A stretch of DNA of 44,764 nucleotides. Source: Rhodobacteraceae bacterium UBA6141 (GTDB lineage: Bacteria > Pseudomonadota > Alphaproteobacteria > Rhodobacterales > Rhodobacteraceae). The notes beneath the pieces were generated by a model, which was given only the letters and a program-made list of their open reading frames with translations, ran no database searches and was not told the DNA's origin. Position numbers and translations under genes: made by a program. Where the stretch lies: NCBI GenBank assembly GCA_002423245.1, contig DIVD01000053.1:1-44764 (forward strand), read 5' to 3'. Below, in pieces: positions 15,264-23,962 of the stretch (position 1 is its first letter; each line of letters starts with the position of its first letter).

Positions 15264-16572
15264 CTCTTCCCGCCTTGATGAACGTCATGGGATTGACTGG
15301 TGAGCCGCCGGTCCGCACCTCGTAGTGAAGATGGGTGCCGGTGGAGCGTCCGGAATTGCCCATATCACCGATCCGGTCCCCGCGCGAGACCCTATCCCCG
15401 ACCTTCACGCGGATTTGGGACATGTGGCCATAGCGGGTTTCCAGGCCGAATTCGTGCCTGATGGTCACCAGCCGGCCATAGCCCGACATCCAGCCGGCAT
15501 GGGTCACGACGCCATCGGCGGTGGCGCGGATCGGCGAGCCATAGGTGCCGGCAAGGTCGATCCCGGCATGGAGCCGGCCCCAGCGGGTGCCGAAGGGCGA
15601 GGTGAAGCGGAAGGCGGAGTTCAGCGGCATGGCCAGCGGCACCCGCTCGGCGGCGATGCGGTAGACGTTGAGCCGGTCGAACCCTTCCATCAGCCGGGCG
15701 GCGCGGGCCTCTTCGATGCTGACGGTGGGATCGTTCTTGGCCGACATCGAGATCGGCGTCCACGGCCCCCCCTGGCCCGAATAGCCGCGCTGCACCTGGC
15801 GGATCAGGTCGTCGGGGTTCAGGCCCGCCGACTTGAACACCTTGTCGAGCGGGTCCATCGAGACGGTGATCGCGTCCTCGAGGGCGTTGAAGATCTCGTC
15901 GTTGCGCTCTTCCATCAGCCGTTTTTCATAGGCGATGGCTTCGGTCTCGGCGCGGCTGGCCTCGGCTTCGGCGACCTTGGCGTCGCGCTCCGCAGCCGTC
16001 TGGCCGAGCGTGTCGGACAGGATGTCGAGCGTGGCGACCAGATCGCCGGTGCGGGCAAGGCCGGTCGCTTCGGCCTCGCCGGCAAGGGCGGCGGCTGCCA
16101 GCTTCGCCTCGGAGCGGGCGCTGTCCCGCTCGCCCATCGTGCGGCGCAGGGTGGTCTGGATCACGTCGATGCCGGTTTCCAGCTCGCGCCGCCGCTCCTC
16201 GGAGGCCAGCAGCGCCGATTGCATCGCCGAGACCTGCTGCAGCGCCACGGCGAAGCGGTCCTGCGCGGCCAGTGCCTCTTCGGCGCGGGCGTCGCGTTCG
16301 CGCGCGATGGTGTCGAGCCGGGTTTCATAGACCGCCTGCTTGCGGGCGGCCTGCTCGCGGGCGCTGCCCGAGCCGATCGAATCCATCAGCAGGATCGCGG
16401 TCGCGATGATCGTCCAGGCCAGCACCAGTCCGCCCGAGGAGAGGACCAGCGCCTGGGTCAGCGGCCGCAGCCGGATGAACCTTGTCTCATTGTCGGATCG
16501 CAGGAACAGGCGCTGTTCCGGCAGGTGACGCGCAAGCGCGCTGTTGGCTCGGTGGAGTATCCGTCTCGGCAC
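15253..16572 (-). CDS. M23/LytM peptidoglycan peptidase, LmdC-like, membrane anchored
   Basis: This single-pass membrane peptidase has 439 residues and a GTG start with GAGGGG upstream. A cytoplasmic N-terminus of about 38 residues, a transmembrane segment (residues 40-63) and a long Ala/Glu/Arg-rich periplasmic coiled coil (about 70-235) precede the C-terminal LytM domain. The zinc ligands are present: His335 and Asp339 in HAGID, and His414/His416 in HLHYE, so the peptidase looks catalytically active rather than an EnvC-type activator. It overlaps the bactofilin gene. The likely role is localised cleavage of peptide cross-links during shape control, recruited by the bactofilin. Confidence 0.92.
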   Translation of the reverse strand: MPRRILHRANSALARHLPEQRLFLRSDNETRFIRLRPLTQALVLSSGGLVLAWTIIATAILLMDSIGSGSAREQAARKQAVYETRLDTIARERDARAEEALAAQDRFAVALQQVSAMQSALLASEERRRELETGIDVIQTTLRRTMGERDSARSEAKLAAAALAGEAEATGLARTGDLVATLDILSDTLGQTAAERDAKVAEAEASRAETEAIAYEKRLMEERNDEIFNALEDAITVSMDPLDKVFKSAGLNPDDLIRQVQRGYSGQGGPWTPISMSAKNDPTVSIEEARAARLMEGFDRLNVYRIAAERVPLAMPLNSAFRFTSPFGTRWGRLHAGIDLAGTYGSPIRATADGVVTHAGWMSGYGRLVTIRHEFGLETRYGHMSQIRVKVGDRVSRGDRIGDMGNSGRSTGTHLHYEVRTGGSPVNPMTFIKAGRDVF

Positions 16573-16590
16573 GCCCCTCGTTCCTTTTCA

Positions 16591-16610
16591 GCCCTCGTCC
16601 GAGCGAGGGC
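16591..16610 (-). other. Perfect hairpin in the 5' region of the M23 gene
   Basis: GCCCTCG-TCCGAG-CGAGGGC is a 7-bp perfect stem about 20 bp upstream of the GTG start of the M23 peptidase gene. There is no T-tract on the minus strand, so it is not a terminator for that gene; it could be an operator or a 5' UTR structure. The remainder of the 205-bp gap (16573-16777) shows no gene. Confidence 0.4.
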
Positions 16611-16777
16611 TTAGCAACCGGATGCGCGCAAGGGCAATGCTTTTGCGGCGGCCTGGCGGCACTGCGGGCGGAACCCGGCGGTTTTGGGCGGAATGCCGCC
16701 GAAGCCGGCGGTCCGGCGCCGGGCAGCGGATACCGCCCCAGGGCAGGGTTTGCCGGGATGGTCTGCAGCGGGTCCGC

Positions 16778-17254
16778 TTACAGCGCGCGGGCGGCGTCCA
16801 GCACCTCGGCGGCGTGGCCGGGCACCTTCACCCTGTTCCAGACCCGCGCCACCTTGCCGGCGCCGTCGATCAGCACGGTGGTGCGCTCGATGCCCATGAA
16901 GGTCTTGCCATACATGCTTTTCTCGCCCCAGACGCCGTAGCGCTCGCAGATGTCGCCGCCCTCGTCCGAGACGAGGATCACCCCCAGATCGTGCTTTGCG
17001 CAGAACTTGTCATGCGATTGCACGCTGTCCTTCGAAATGCCGACGACAACCGTTCCGGCGGCATCGAATTCGTCCTTCAGGCGCGAGAAATCCAGCGCCT
17101 CGGTGGTGCAGCCGGGCGTGTCGTCCTTGGGATAGAAGTAGAGCACCACCTTTTTCGGGCGCAGCGCCGACAGGGCCAGGCTGCCGCCGCCATTGCGCGG
17201 CAGGGTGAAATCGGGGGCCGGGGTGCCGGGGGCGATCTTGCCAGGTTCGATCAT
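16778..17254 (-). CDS. bcp: PrxQ/Bcp-type peroxiredoxin
   Basis: This thiol peroxidase reduces hydroperoxides in the cytoplasm (158 aa). The peroxidatic Cys49 lies in FYPKDDTPGCTTEA with the conserved Thr/Pro pair. The usual resolving Cys five residues later is replaced (EALDFS in place of the family EACxFR), leaving Cys in FCAKHD and ICERYG as possible partners. It may therefore act as a 1-Cys or atypical 2-Cys enzyme. The ATG at 17254 gives a full-length family N-terminus (PAPDFTLPRNGGG). It diverges from the large AsmA-like gene across 115 bp. Confidence 0.92.
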   Translation of the reverse strand: MIEPGKIAPGTPAPDFTLPRNGGGSLALSALRPKKVVLYFYPKDDTPGCTTEALDFSRLKDEFDAAGTVVVGISKDSVQSHDKFCAKHDLGVILVSDEGGDICERYGVWGEKSMYGKTFMGIERTTVLIDGAGKVARVWNRVKVPGHAAEVLDAARAL

Positions 17255-17369
17255 CTCGCCGTGATCCTTTGCGTGTCGGGTCCACTTCGGGTTTTAATGC
17301 AGGCGGGGCAAAGATAAAGGGCAGGCGGGCCGGCAGGCGCGGATTGCACCTTCGGAGGGCGGGACCAGC

Positions 17370-20300
17370 ATGGCAGCGGGCGAGGACAGGGCAGGGCAAG
17401 GGGAGGCGCGGGTGGAGCCCGGCGTCCCCGTGCCGGTGCCCGAGTCCGGGCCCCGACCGGCCCGCGCGCGCCGCCGCCGCCGCATCGGGCTTTGGCTGCT
17501 GCTGAGCCTTGCGCTGATCGCGGCGGCGGGCGGCCTCGGGGTGGTGGCGCTGAACGGGCGGCCGATCCTGCTGCCGGGCTGGGCGGTGGCGCGGATCGAG
17601 GCGCGGATCAACCTTGCCGTCGGGGCGGGGCCGGGCGGTCCGGCGGCCCGGTCGGTGCGGCTGGGGGCGGTGGAACTGCGCGTGGATGAGGGCTTCGTGC
17701 CGCGCGTGCGCCTGCGGGGGGTAGAGCTGCAGTCGAACGGCGTGCCGGTGGCGCTCTTGCCGGAACTGCGCGCCAGGTTTCGCGCCGGGCCATTGCTGCG
17801 CGGCCGGCTGGAGCCGCGGAGCCTGCGCATCTCGGGCGCGCAGCTGATGCTGCGGCGCACGCCCGACGGGGCGCTCGATCTTTCCTTCATGCAGGGCGCG
17901 GCGGCCAGCCGGCGCATCGGCTCGCTGCCCGAGGGGCTGGACGCGCTGGAGGCGGTCTTCGCGCTGCCCGCGCTGGCCGGGATCACCCGGATCGAGGCGG
18001 ATGCGCTTGGCATCATCCTCGACGATCAGCGCGCGGGGCAGCGATGGATCATGTCGGACGGCCGGCTGGAGTTGACGCAGGATGCCGAAAGGCTGTCGAT
18101 CGGCCTGTCCTTCGATGTGGCGGGGGCGGCGGGGGAACCCGCCTCGGCGCGGCTGTCGCTCGACAGTTCCAGAACCGGGCCCGAGGCGAGCTTCGGCGCG
18201 ACGGTGAAGGGGGTGCGCGCCGCCGACCTCGCGGCGCAGTCGCCGGCGCTGGCCTGGCTTGCGGTGCTGGATGCGCCGATCTCGGGCGCGTTCCGATCGG
18301 GCGTCGGGGCGGATGGCCGGGTAGGCGCGATGGACGGCACGCTGGAGATCGGCGCGGGGGCGCTGCGCCCGGTCGAGGGCATCCGCCCGGTGCCCTTCGA
18401 GGGGGCGAAGCTCTATCTCGGCTATGACCCCGCCGAGGCGGTGATCGAGTTTCGCGACCTGACGGTGGAAAGCGCGGCGCTGCGGGTACGCGGCACCGCC
18501 CGCGCCTGGTTGCAGGGGATGGAGACCGGCTTTCCGACCGGGCTGGTCGCGCAGGTGGCGCTGTCGGACCTGCGCGCCGATCCGCTGGGGCTGTTCGAGA
18601 CGCCCGTCGCCTTCCAGAGCGGGGCGATGGACCTGAAGCTGACGCTCGATCCCTTCCGGCTGAGCATCGGGCAGTTCGTGCTGGTGGACGAGCAGGGCCG
18701 CCGGATCGCCGCCGAGGGCAATGCCGGCGCCTCGCCCGAGGGCTGGGACATGGCGCTGGACGTGACGCTGGACGCGGTTGCGCATGACCGGCTGATCGCG
18801 CTGTGGCCCGTCGCGCTGGTGCCGCGCACGCGGGACTGGATCGCCGGGAACGTCACCACGGGCGAGCTGTTCGACGTGCGGTCGGCCGTGCGCCTTCAGC
18901 CGGGGCAGGAGCCGCGGATGTCGCTGGCCTATGCCTTCCGCGGCGCCGAGGTGCGGGTGCTGAAGACGCTGCCTCCGGTGCAGGATGCGCGCGGCTATGC
19001 CACGATCGAGGGCGACCGGCACACGCTGGTGGTGGAGCGTGGGCATGTCGTGGCGCCGAACGGCGAGGAGGTGGACATGGCCGGATCGGTGATGACGGTG
19101 CCCGACATCCGGCAAAGGCCCGCGCCGCTGGAGGTCGAACTGCATACCGAGTCCACGATCAGCGCGGCCTTGTCGCTGCTGGACGAGCCGCCCTTCCGCA
19201 TCATGCACAAGGCCGGGCGCGGGATCGACATTGCCGAGGGCCGGGCGCGGGCGCAGGCGCGGCTGAAGCTGGCGCTGGTCCCGAAGCTCAAGCCCGAGGA
19301 TGTCGATTACGAGGTGGTGGCCCGGCTGACAGAGCTGCGCTCGGACAAGGTGGTGCCGGGGCGCGAGGTGCTGTCAGAGGGGCTGGATCTGCGCGCGAAC
19401 CGCGCGGCGCTGACGATTTCGGGGCCGGGAACGCTGTCCGGCGTGCCGTTTCGCATGACCTGGCGGCAGGAGCTCGGGCCCGGGCAGCAGGGCCGCTCGA
19501 AGCTGACGGGCACGGTGGAGCTGTCGCCGCGGTTTCTCGATGCGTTCAACATCGGCCTGCCGAAGGGCGCGCTGCGCGGCGAGGGCATCGGCGATATCGA
19601 GATCGACCTTGCGCCGGACCAGCCGCCGGCGTTCCGCCTGCGCTCGGACCTGAACCGGGTTGCGCTGTCGATCCCGGAAATCGGCTGGTCGAAGCCCGCG
19701 GCGCAGACGGGATCGCTGACGGTCTCGGGCCGGCTGGGCAGTCCGCCGATTGTGGATGCGCTGCGGATCGAGGCGCCGGGGCTGACGGCCGAGGGCGCGG
19801 TGGCGCTGCAGGCGGATGGCACGCTCGATGCGGTGCGGCTGTCGCGGGTCCGGGTCGGCGGCTGGTTCGACGGCGCGGTGGATCTGCGCGGGCGCGGCGC
19901 CGGGCGCGCGCCGGCGGTGGTGGTGACGGGCGGCAGCGCCGACCTGCGCCGCGCCGAGTTTGGCGGCGGCGGCGGCGGAGACAGCCCGCCTATCCAGGTC
20001 GCGCTGGACCGGCTGACCGTGTCGGACACCATCGCGCTGCACCGCCTGCGCGGCGACTTTTCCGCCGAGGGCGGCTTTTCGGGCCGCTTCACCGGGCTGA
20101 TCAATGGCGAGGCCGAGGTGTCCGGTACCGTCGCCCCCACCCGCGGCAGCAATCGCACGGGCGTGCGCCTGCAGTCGCAGGATGCGGGCGCGGTGTTCCG
20201 CGCCGCCGGCATCTTCGCACGCGCACGCGGCGGCGCGATGGATCTGGTGCTGACCCCCCGCGGCGCGGCGCCGGGCAGCTATGACGGCGCGCTGAGCGTG

Positions 20301-20732
20301 CGGGACCTGCGGGTGCAGGATGCCCCGGTGCTGGCGGAACTGCTCAGCGCGATCAGCGTCATCGGGCTGCTGGAGCAACTGGGCGGCGAGGGGCTGCTGT
20401 TCAACACCGTCGATGGCCGCTTCACCCTGTCGCCCGACCGGGTGCAGATCCTGGAAAGCGCCGCGATGGGCGCCTCGCTCGGCGTGTCGATGACGGGGGT
20501 CTACGGGCTGAAATCCGGGCGGATGGAACTGCGCGGCGTCGTCTCGCCAGTATATCTGCTCAACGCGGTCGGCCAGATCGTCTCGCGCCGGGGCGAGGGG
20601 CTGTTCGGGTTCAACTACACCATCTCGGGCACCGCCTCGGCGCCCACGGTCAACGTCAACCCGCTGTCGATCCTGACGCCGGGCATCTTCCGCGAGATCT
20701 TCCGCCGCGACCCGCCGCGCGTCAGACAGTAA
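17370..20732 (+). CDS. Large AsmA-like/DUF3971 envelope protein
   Basis: This 1120-residue protein is anchored by one N-terminal transmembrane segment (residues 40-61) after an Arg-rich cytoplasmic stretch, with the rest in the periplasm. The long beta-rich body and the C-terminal region (QLGGEGLLFNTVDGRFTLS, then GVYGLKSGRMELRGVVSPVY, ending NVNPLSILTPGIFREIF) match the YhdP/AsmA-like C-terminal family. Members of this superfamily form periplasmic bridges implicated in phospholipid transport to the outer membrane. That role is inferred here from family membership only. The ATG has GGAGGGCGGG upstream. queA follows after 11 bp and is probably co-transcribed. Confidence 0.88.
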   Translation: MAAGEDRAGQGEARVEPGVPVPVPESGPRPARARRRRRIGLWLLLSLALIAAAGGLGVVALNGRPILLPGWAVARIEARINLAVGAGPGGPAARSVRLGAVELRVDEGFVPRVRLRGVELQSNGVPVALLPELRARFRAGPLLRGRLEPRSLRISGAQLMLRRTPDGALDLSFMQGAAASRRIGSLPEGLDALEAVFALPALAGITRIEADALGIILDDQRAGQRWIMSDGRLELTQDAERLSIGLSFDVAGAAGEPASARLSLDSSRTGPEASFGATVKGVRAADLAAQSPALAWLAVLDAPISGAFRSGVGADGRVGAMDGTLEIGAGALRPVEGIRPVPFEGAKLYLGYDPAEAVIEFRDLTVESAALRVRGTARAWLQGMETGFPTGLVAQVALSDLRADPLGLFETPVAFQSGAMDLKLTLDPFRLSIGQFVLVDEQGRRIAAEGNAGASPEGWDMALDVTLDAVAHDRLIALWPVALVPRTRDWIAGNVTTGELFDVRSAVRLQPGQEPRMSLAYAFRGAEVRVLKTLPPVQDARGYATIEGDRHTLVVERGHVVAPNGEEVDMAGSVMTVPDIRQRPAPLEVELHTESTISAALSLLDEPPFRIMHKAGRGIDIAEGRARAQARLKLALVPKLKPEDVDYEVVARLTELRSDKVVPGREVLSEGLDLRANRAALTISGPGTLSGVPFRMTWRQELGPGQQGRSKLTGTVELSPRFLDAFNIGLPKGALRGEGIGDIEIDLAPDQPPAFRLRSDLNRVALSIPEIGWSKPAAQTGSLTVSGRLGSPPIVDALRIEAPGLTAEGAVALQADGTLDAVRLSRVRVGGWFDGAVDLRGRGAGRAPAVVVTGGSADLRRAEFGGGGGGDSPPIQVALDRLTVSDTIALHRLRGDFSAEGGFSGRFTGLINGEAEVSGTVAPTRGSNRTGVRLQSQDAGAVFRAAGIFARARGGAMDLVLTPRGAAPGSYDGALSVRDLRVQDAPVLAELLSAISVIGLLEQLGGEGLLFNTVDGRFTLSPDRVQILESAAMGASLGVSMTGVYGLKSGRMELRGVVSPVYLLNAVGQIVSRRGEGLFGFNYTISGTASAPTVNVNPLSILTPGIFREIFRRDPPRVRQ

Positions 20733-20743
20733 GGAGCCGCTGC

Positions 20744-21826
20744 GTGAAGCTTTCGGATTTCGATTTCGACCTGCCCGAGGCGCTGATCGCGACGCGCCCG
20801 GCGCGGCCCCGATCCTCGGCGCGGCTGCTGCTGGCCGAAGGGGATGGCATCGCCGACCGGACGGTTGCCGACCTTCCGGGCATCTTGCGCCCCGGCGACC
20901 GGCTGGTGCTGAACAACACCAAGGTGATCCCGGCGCGGCTGAGCGGCACGCGCAGCCGGACGGTGCCGCAGGGGGGCGAGGGCGTGGCGAGGATCGAGGT
21001 CACGCTGCTGGAGCCTCTGGCCTCGGGCGGCTGGTCGGCGCTGGCGAGGCCCCTGCGCAAGCTGAAGGCCGGCGAGGTGATCCGCTTCTCGGATGCGCTG
21101 TCGGCAGAGGTGACGGGCATCGCCGATGGCCGCCTGACGCTGGCCTTCGATTGCGAGGGTGCGGCCTTCGAGGCTGCGCTGGCCGAGGCGGGGCAGATGC
21201 CGCTGCCGCCCTACATCGCCGCGCTGCGCCCCCCAGACGCGCAGGACATGGACGATTACCAGCCGGTCTTTGCCCGCCATGCCGGCGCCGTCGCCTCTCC
21301 CACCGCCAGCCTGCATTTCGACGCTGCGCTGCTGGCGGCGCTGCGCGCGCGCGGGGTGGATTTCACCGAGGTCACGCTCCATGTCGGCGCGGGCACCTTC
21401 CTGCCGGTGAAGGTGGAGGATGTGGCGACGCACCGGATGCATGCCGAGCGGGGCGAGGTGACACCCGCCGCCGCCGCCGAGATCAACGCCACGCGGGCGG
21501 CGGGCGGGCGGATCATCCCGGTCGGCACCACCGCGCTGCGGCTGATCGAAAGCGCGGCGGATGCGTCGGGCGCGCTGCACCCCTGGCAGGGCAGCACCGA
21601 CATCTTCATCTATCCCGGCTACCGCTTTCGCGTGACCGACGCGCTGATCACCAACTTTCACCTGCCGAGGAGCACGCTGCTGATGCTGGTCTCGGCGCTG
21701 ATGGGGCAAGGCCGCATCCGCCGGATTTACGCGCATGCCACAAACAGCGGCTACCGCTTCTTCTCATACGGCGATGCCTCGCTGCTGATCCCGGGGCCGG
21801 GCGAGCGCAGCGCAGACGGCACCTGA
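20744..21826 (+). CDS. queA: tRNA S-adenosylmethionine ribosyltransferase-isomerase QueA
   Basis: QueA transfers and isomerises the ribosyl moiety of AdoMet onto preQ1-tRNA to make epoxyqueuosine (360 aa). The GTG at 20744 has AAGGAG eight bases upstream and gives the family start KLSDFDFDLPEALIATRP. Other conserved blocks are LVLNNTKVIPARL, YQPVFARHAGAVASPTASLHF, THRMHAERGEV, and TNFHLPRSTLLMLVSALMG near the end. The gene is 11 bp downstream of the AsmA-like gene and 69 bp upstream of an MFS gene. No tgt is present in the window. Confidence 0.96.
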   Translation: MKLSDFDFDLPEALIATRPARPRSSARLLLAEGDGIADRTVADLPGILRPGDRLVLNNTKVIPARLSGTRSRTVPQGGEGVARIEVTLLEPLASGGWSALARPLRKLKAGEVIRFSDALSAEVTGIADGRLTLAFDCEGAAFEAALAEAGQMPLPPYIAALRPPDAQDMDDYQPVFARHAGAVASPTASLHFDAALLAALRARGVDFTEVTLHVGAGTFLPVKVEDVATHRMHAERGEVTPAAAAEINATRAAGGRIIPVGTTALRLIESAADASGALHPWQGSTDIFIYPGYRFRVTDALITNFHLPRSTLLMLVSALMGQGRIRRIYAHATNSGYRFFSYGDASLLIPGPGERSADGT

Positions 21827-21895
21827 AACGCCGCTCCTGCGTTTGCTTTTCCCCGCGCCCTCGCATAGCTCTGGGGGCCTTCCTGCCAGAGGCTG

Positions 21896-23215
21896 ATGAT
21901 GATCGAGGTTCTGCGAAATTCCTGGGCGCTGCTGCTGGGCGTGATGCTGCTGATGCTGGGCAATGGCATGCAGGGCACGCTTCTGGGCATCCGCGGCGGC
22001 ATCGAGGGGTTCACGGCCCTGCAGATGTCGGTGGTGATGTCGGCCTATTTCCTGGGCTTCCTGTTCGGCAGCCGGATGACGCCCGAGATGATCCGCCGGG
22101 TGGGGCATGTGCGCGTCTTCGCGGCGCTCGGCTCGCTGATCTCGGCGGTGCTGGTGATGTATGCCGTGGCGCCAGACTGGATCGCCTGGACGCTGATGCG
22201 GGTGGTGATCGGGTTCAGCTTCTCGGGCGTCTACATCACCGCGGAAAGCTGGCTCAACAACGCCTCGACCAATGAAAACCGCGGGCAGGCGCTGTCGGCC
22301 TACATGATCGTGCAGATGATCGGCATCATTGCGGCGCAGGGGCTGATGGCGCTTGGCGATCCGTCGGGGTTCATCCTGTTCGTGATCCCTTCGGTGCTGG
22401 TCTCCGTCGCCTTCACGCCGATCCTGCTGACGGTCAGCCAGGCGCCGGCCTTCGAGTCGACCAAGCCGCTCAGCTTCCGGCGGCTTTACGACGCCTCGCC
22501 GCTGGGCTGTGTCGGCATGTTCCTGGTGGGTGGCATCTTCGCGGCGCTCTGGGGCATGGCGTCGGTCTTCGGCACCGAGGCGGGGCTGACGGTGCCGCAG
22601 ATCTCGACCTTCATCGCGGCGATCTATCTGGGCGGGCTGGTGCTGCAATATCCGATCGGCTGGGCCTCGGATCGGATGGACCGGCGCCAGCTGATCATGG
22701 CAATGGCGCTGGTGGCGGCGGCGGCGATGCTGGTGCCGGTGTTCATCGAGCTGCCCTTCGGGCTGCTGCTGGGGGTGGCGATGGTGGCGGGGGGGATTTC
22801 CAACCCGCTCTATTCGCTGCTGGTCGCCTATACGAACGACTTTCTGGACAATTCCGACATGGCCGCCGCCTCGGCCGGGCTGTTGTTCATCAACGGGCTT
22901 GGTGCGGTCGGCGGGCCGATCCTGACCGGCTGGATCATGGCGCGGATGGGGCCTTCGGGGTTCTTCCTCTATATCGCGGCCTTGATGGTGCTGCTGGCGG
23001 GCTATGCCGGCTACCGGATGACGCGGCGCCCGCCGCTCGCCTCGGACCAGACCGGCGCCTTCGCGGCGCTGTCGCCCGCCGCCTCCTCGCTGGCGGTGGA
23101 GGCCGCGCTTGGCGCGGCGCAGGAGGGCGGCCCGCAGAACCCGGGGGCGGAGGCCGACCCCGCGGCGCCGGGGTTGGACCACGACCGGCCGACGGGCGGG
23201 CCGGATCGCGGCTGA
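21896..23215 (+). CDS. YcaD-like MFS transporter
   Basis: This major facilitator has 439 residues and 12 predicted transmembrane segments, with the motif-A loop GWASDRMDRRQLIMA in the second half. TM1-5 text such as GMQGTLLGIRGGIEGF and FSGVYITAESWLN is characteristic of the YcaD/arabinose-efflux-like group found in Rhodobacterales. The last 55 residues are a hydrophilic Ala/Pro/Gly tail. The start is one of two adjacent ATGs (21896 or 21899) after AGAGG. The substrate is unknown. It lies just after queA, and there is no evidence that it carries queuosine precursors. Confidence 0.88.
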   Translation: MMIEVLRNSWALLLGVMLLMLGNGMQGTLLGIRGGIEGFTALQMSVVMSAYFLGFLFGSRMTPEMIRRVGHVRVFAALGSLISAVLVMYAVAPDWIAWTLMRVVIGFSFSGVYITAESWLNNASTNENRGQALSAYMIVQMIGIIAAQGLMALGDPSGFILFVIPSVLVSVAFTPILLTVSQAPAFESTKPLSFRRLYDASPLGCVGMFLVGGIFAALWGMASVFGTEAGLTVPQISTFIAAIYLGGLVLQYPIGWASDRMDRRQLIMAMALVAAAAMLVPVFIELPFGLLLGVAMVAGGISNPLYSLLVAYTNDFLDNSDMAAASAGLLFINGLGAVGGPILTGWIMARMGPSGFFLYIAALMVLLAGYAGYRMTRRPPLASDQTGAFAALSPAASSLAVEAALGAAQEGGPQNPGAEADPAAPGLDHDRPTGGPDRG

Positions 23216-23281
23216 TCCCCGGCTCTGGCCATCCGGGCGGGGCTCTGTCAGGCTGGCGGCGGGCAACAGGAGGAGCAGGCG

Positions 23282-23866
23282 ATGGCGGGCATCCGGGGTA
23301 TCATCGCCCTCTGGGCGGGCATCGGCCCGGCGGGGTGGTATGTGGCGGACCGCGCGCAGGACGAGCGGATCCGCGCCGCCTTCCTGCCCGACTGGGAGGC
23401 GGCACGGGCCGGGCAGCGCGAGGGCTGGGTGGACGGGAGCGAGGGCAGCCTCGCCTACCTGATCCTGACCGACCAGTTCCCGCGCAACATGTTCCGCGGC
23501 GACGCGCGCAGCTTTGCCACCGATCCGCAGGCGCTTGCAGCGGCGCGGCGCGCCACGGAGGCGGGCTGGGACATGGGCGTGGCCGAGCCGCTGCGGCAGT
23601 TCTTCTACCTGCCCTTCATGCATTCCGAGGATCCGGGCGATCAGGCCCGCTGCGCCCGGCTGGTGGCAGAGCGGCTGCCCGAAACCGGCGCATCGACCCT
23701 GCTGCACGCCCGCGCCCATGCGCTGGTGATCGCGCGCTTCGGGCGGTTTCCCTTTCGCAACGCCGCGCTCGGCCGCGAGACGACCGCGGCGGAGGCGGCG
23801 TTCCTCGCCCAAGGCGGCTATGCGGCGGCGCTGCGCGAGGTGCAGGCCGAGGGCACTGCAAGTTGA
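23282..23866 (+). CDS. DUF924 family protein
   Basis: This soluble helical protein of 194 residues starts after a strong AGGAGGAG. The family hallmarks are the N-terminal FW/LW-type helix, the LILTDQFPRNMFRGDARSFA core and the QFFYLPFMHSED motif. DUF924 proteins have a TPR-like fold; no enzymatic function is established. The stop codon lies inside a 13-bp tandem duplication. The gene lies between an MFS transporter and lpdA in the same direction, which says little about its role. Confidence 0.92.
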   Translation: MAGIRGIIALWAGIGPAGWYVADRAQDERIRAAFLPDWEAARAGQREGWVDGSEGSLAYLILTDQFPRNMFRGDARSFATDPQALAAARRATEAGWDMGVAEPLRQFFYLPFMHSEDPGDQARCARLVAERLPETGASTLLHARAHALVIARFGRFPFRNAALGRETTAAEAAFLAQGGYAAALREVQAEGTAS

Positions 23867-23886
23867 CGGCGCGAGTTGACGGCGCG
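23861..23886 (+). repeat. 13-bp tandem duplication covering the DUF924 stop
   Basis: AGTTGACGGCGCG is present twice in direct tandem. The first copy contains the TGA stop of the DUF924 gene, and the second repeats the same TGA 13 bp downstream in another frame. Confidence 0.95.
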
Positions 23887-23962
23887 GCGCCGCGGGGCGG
23901 CGGCGTTGAACCGGGGCCGGAAACGGTTTAAGGCCAGACCATCTGCGCAGCAGGAGGAAGAC

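Noticed and set aside
17010..19208. A 732-codon minus-strand frame opposite the AsmA-like gene and part of bcp
   Set aside because: It is a shadow frame with no coherent domain, and it overlaps the real bcp gene in another frame.
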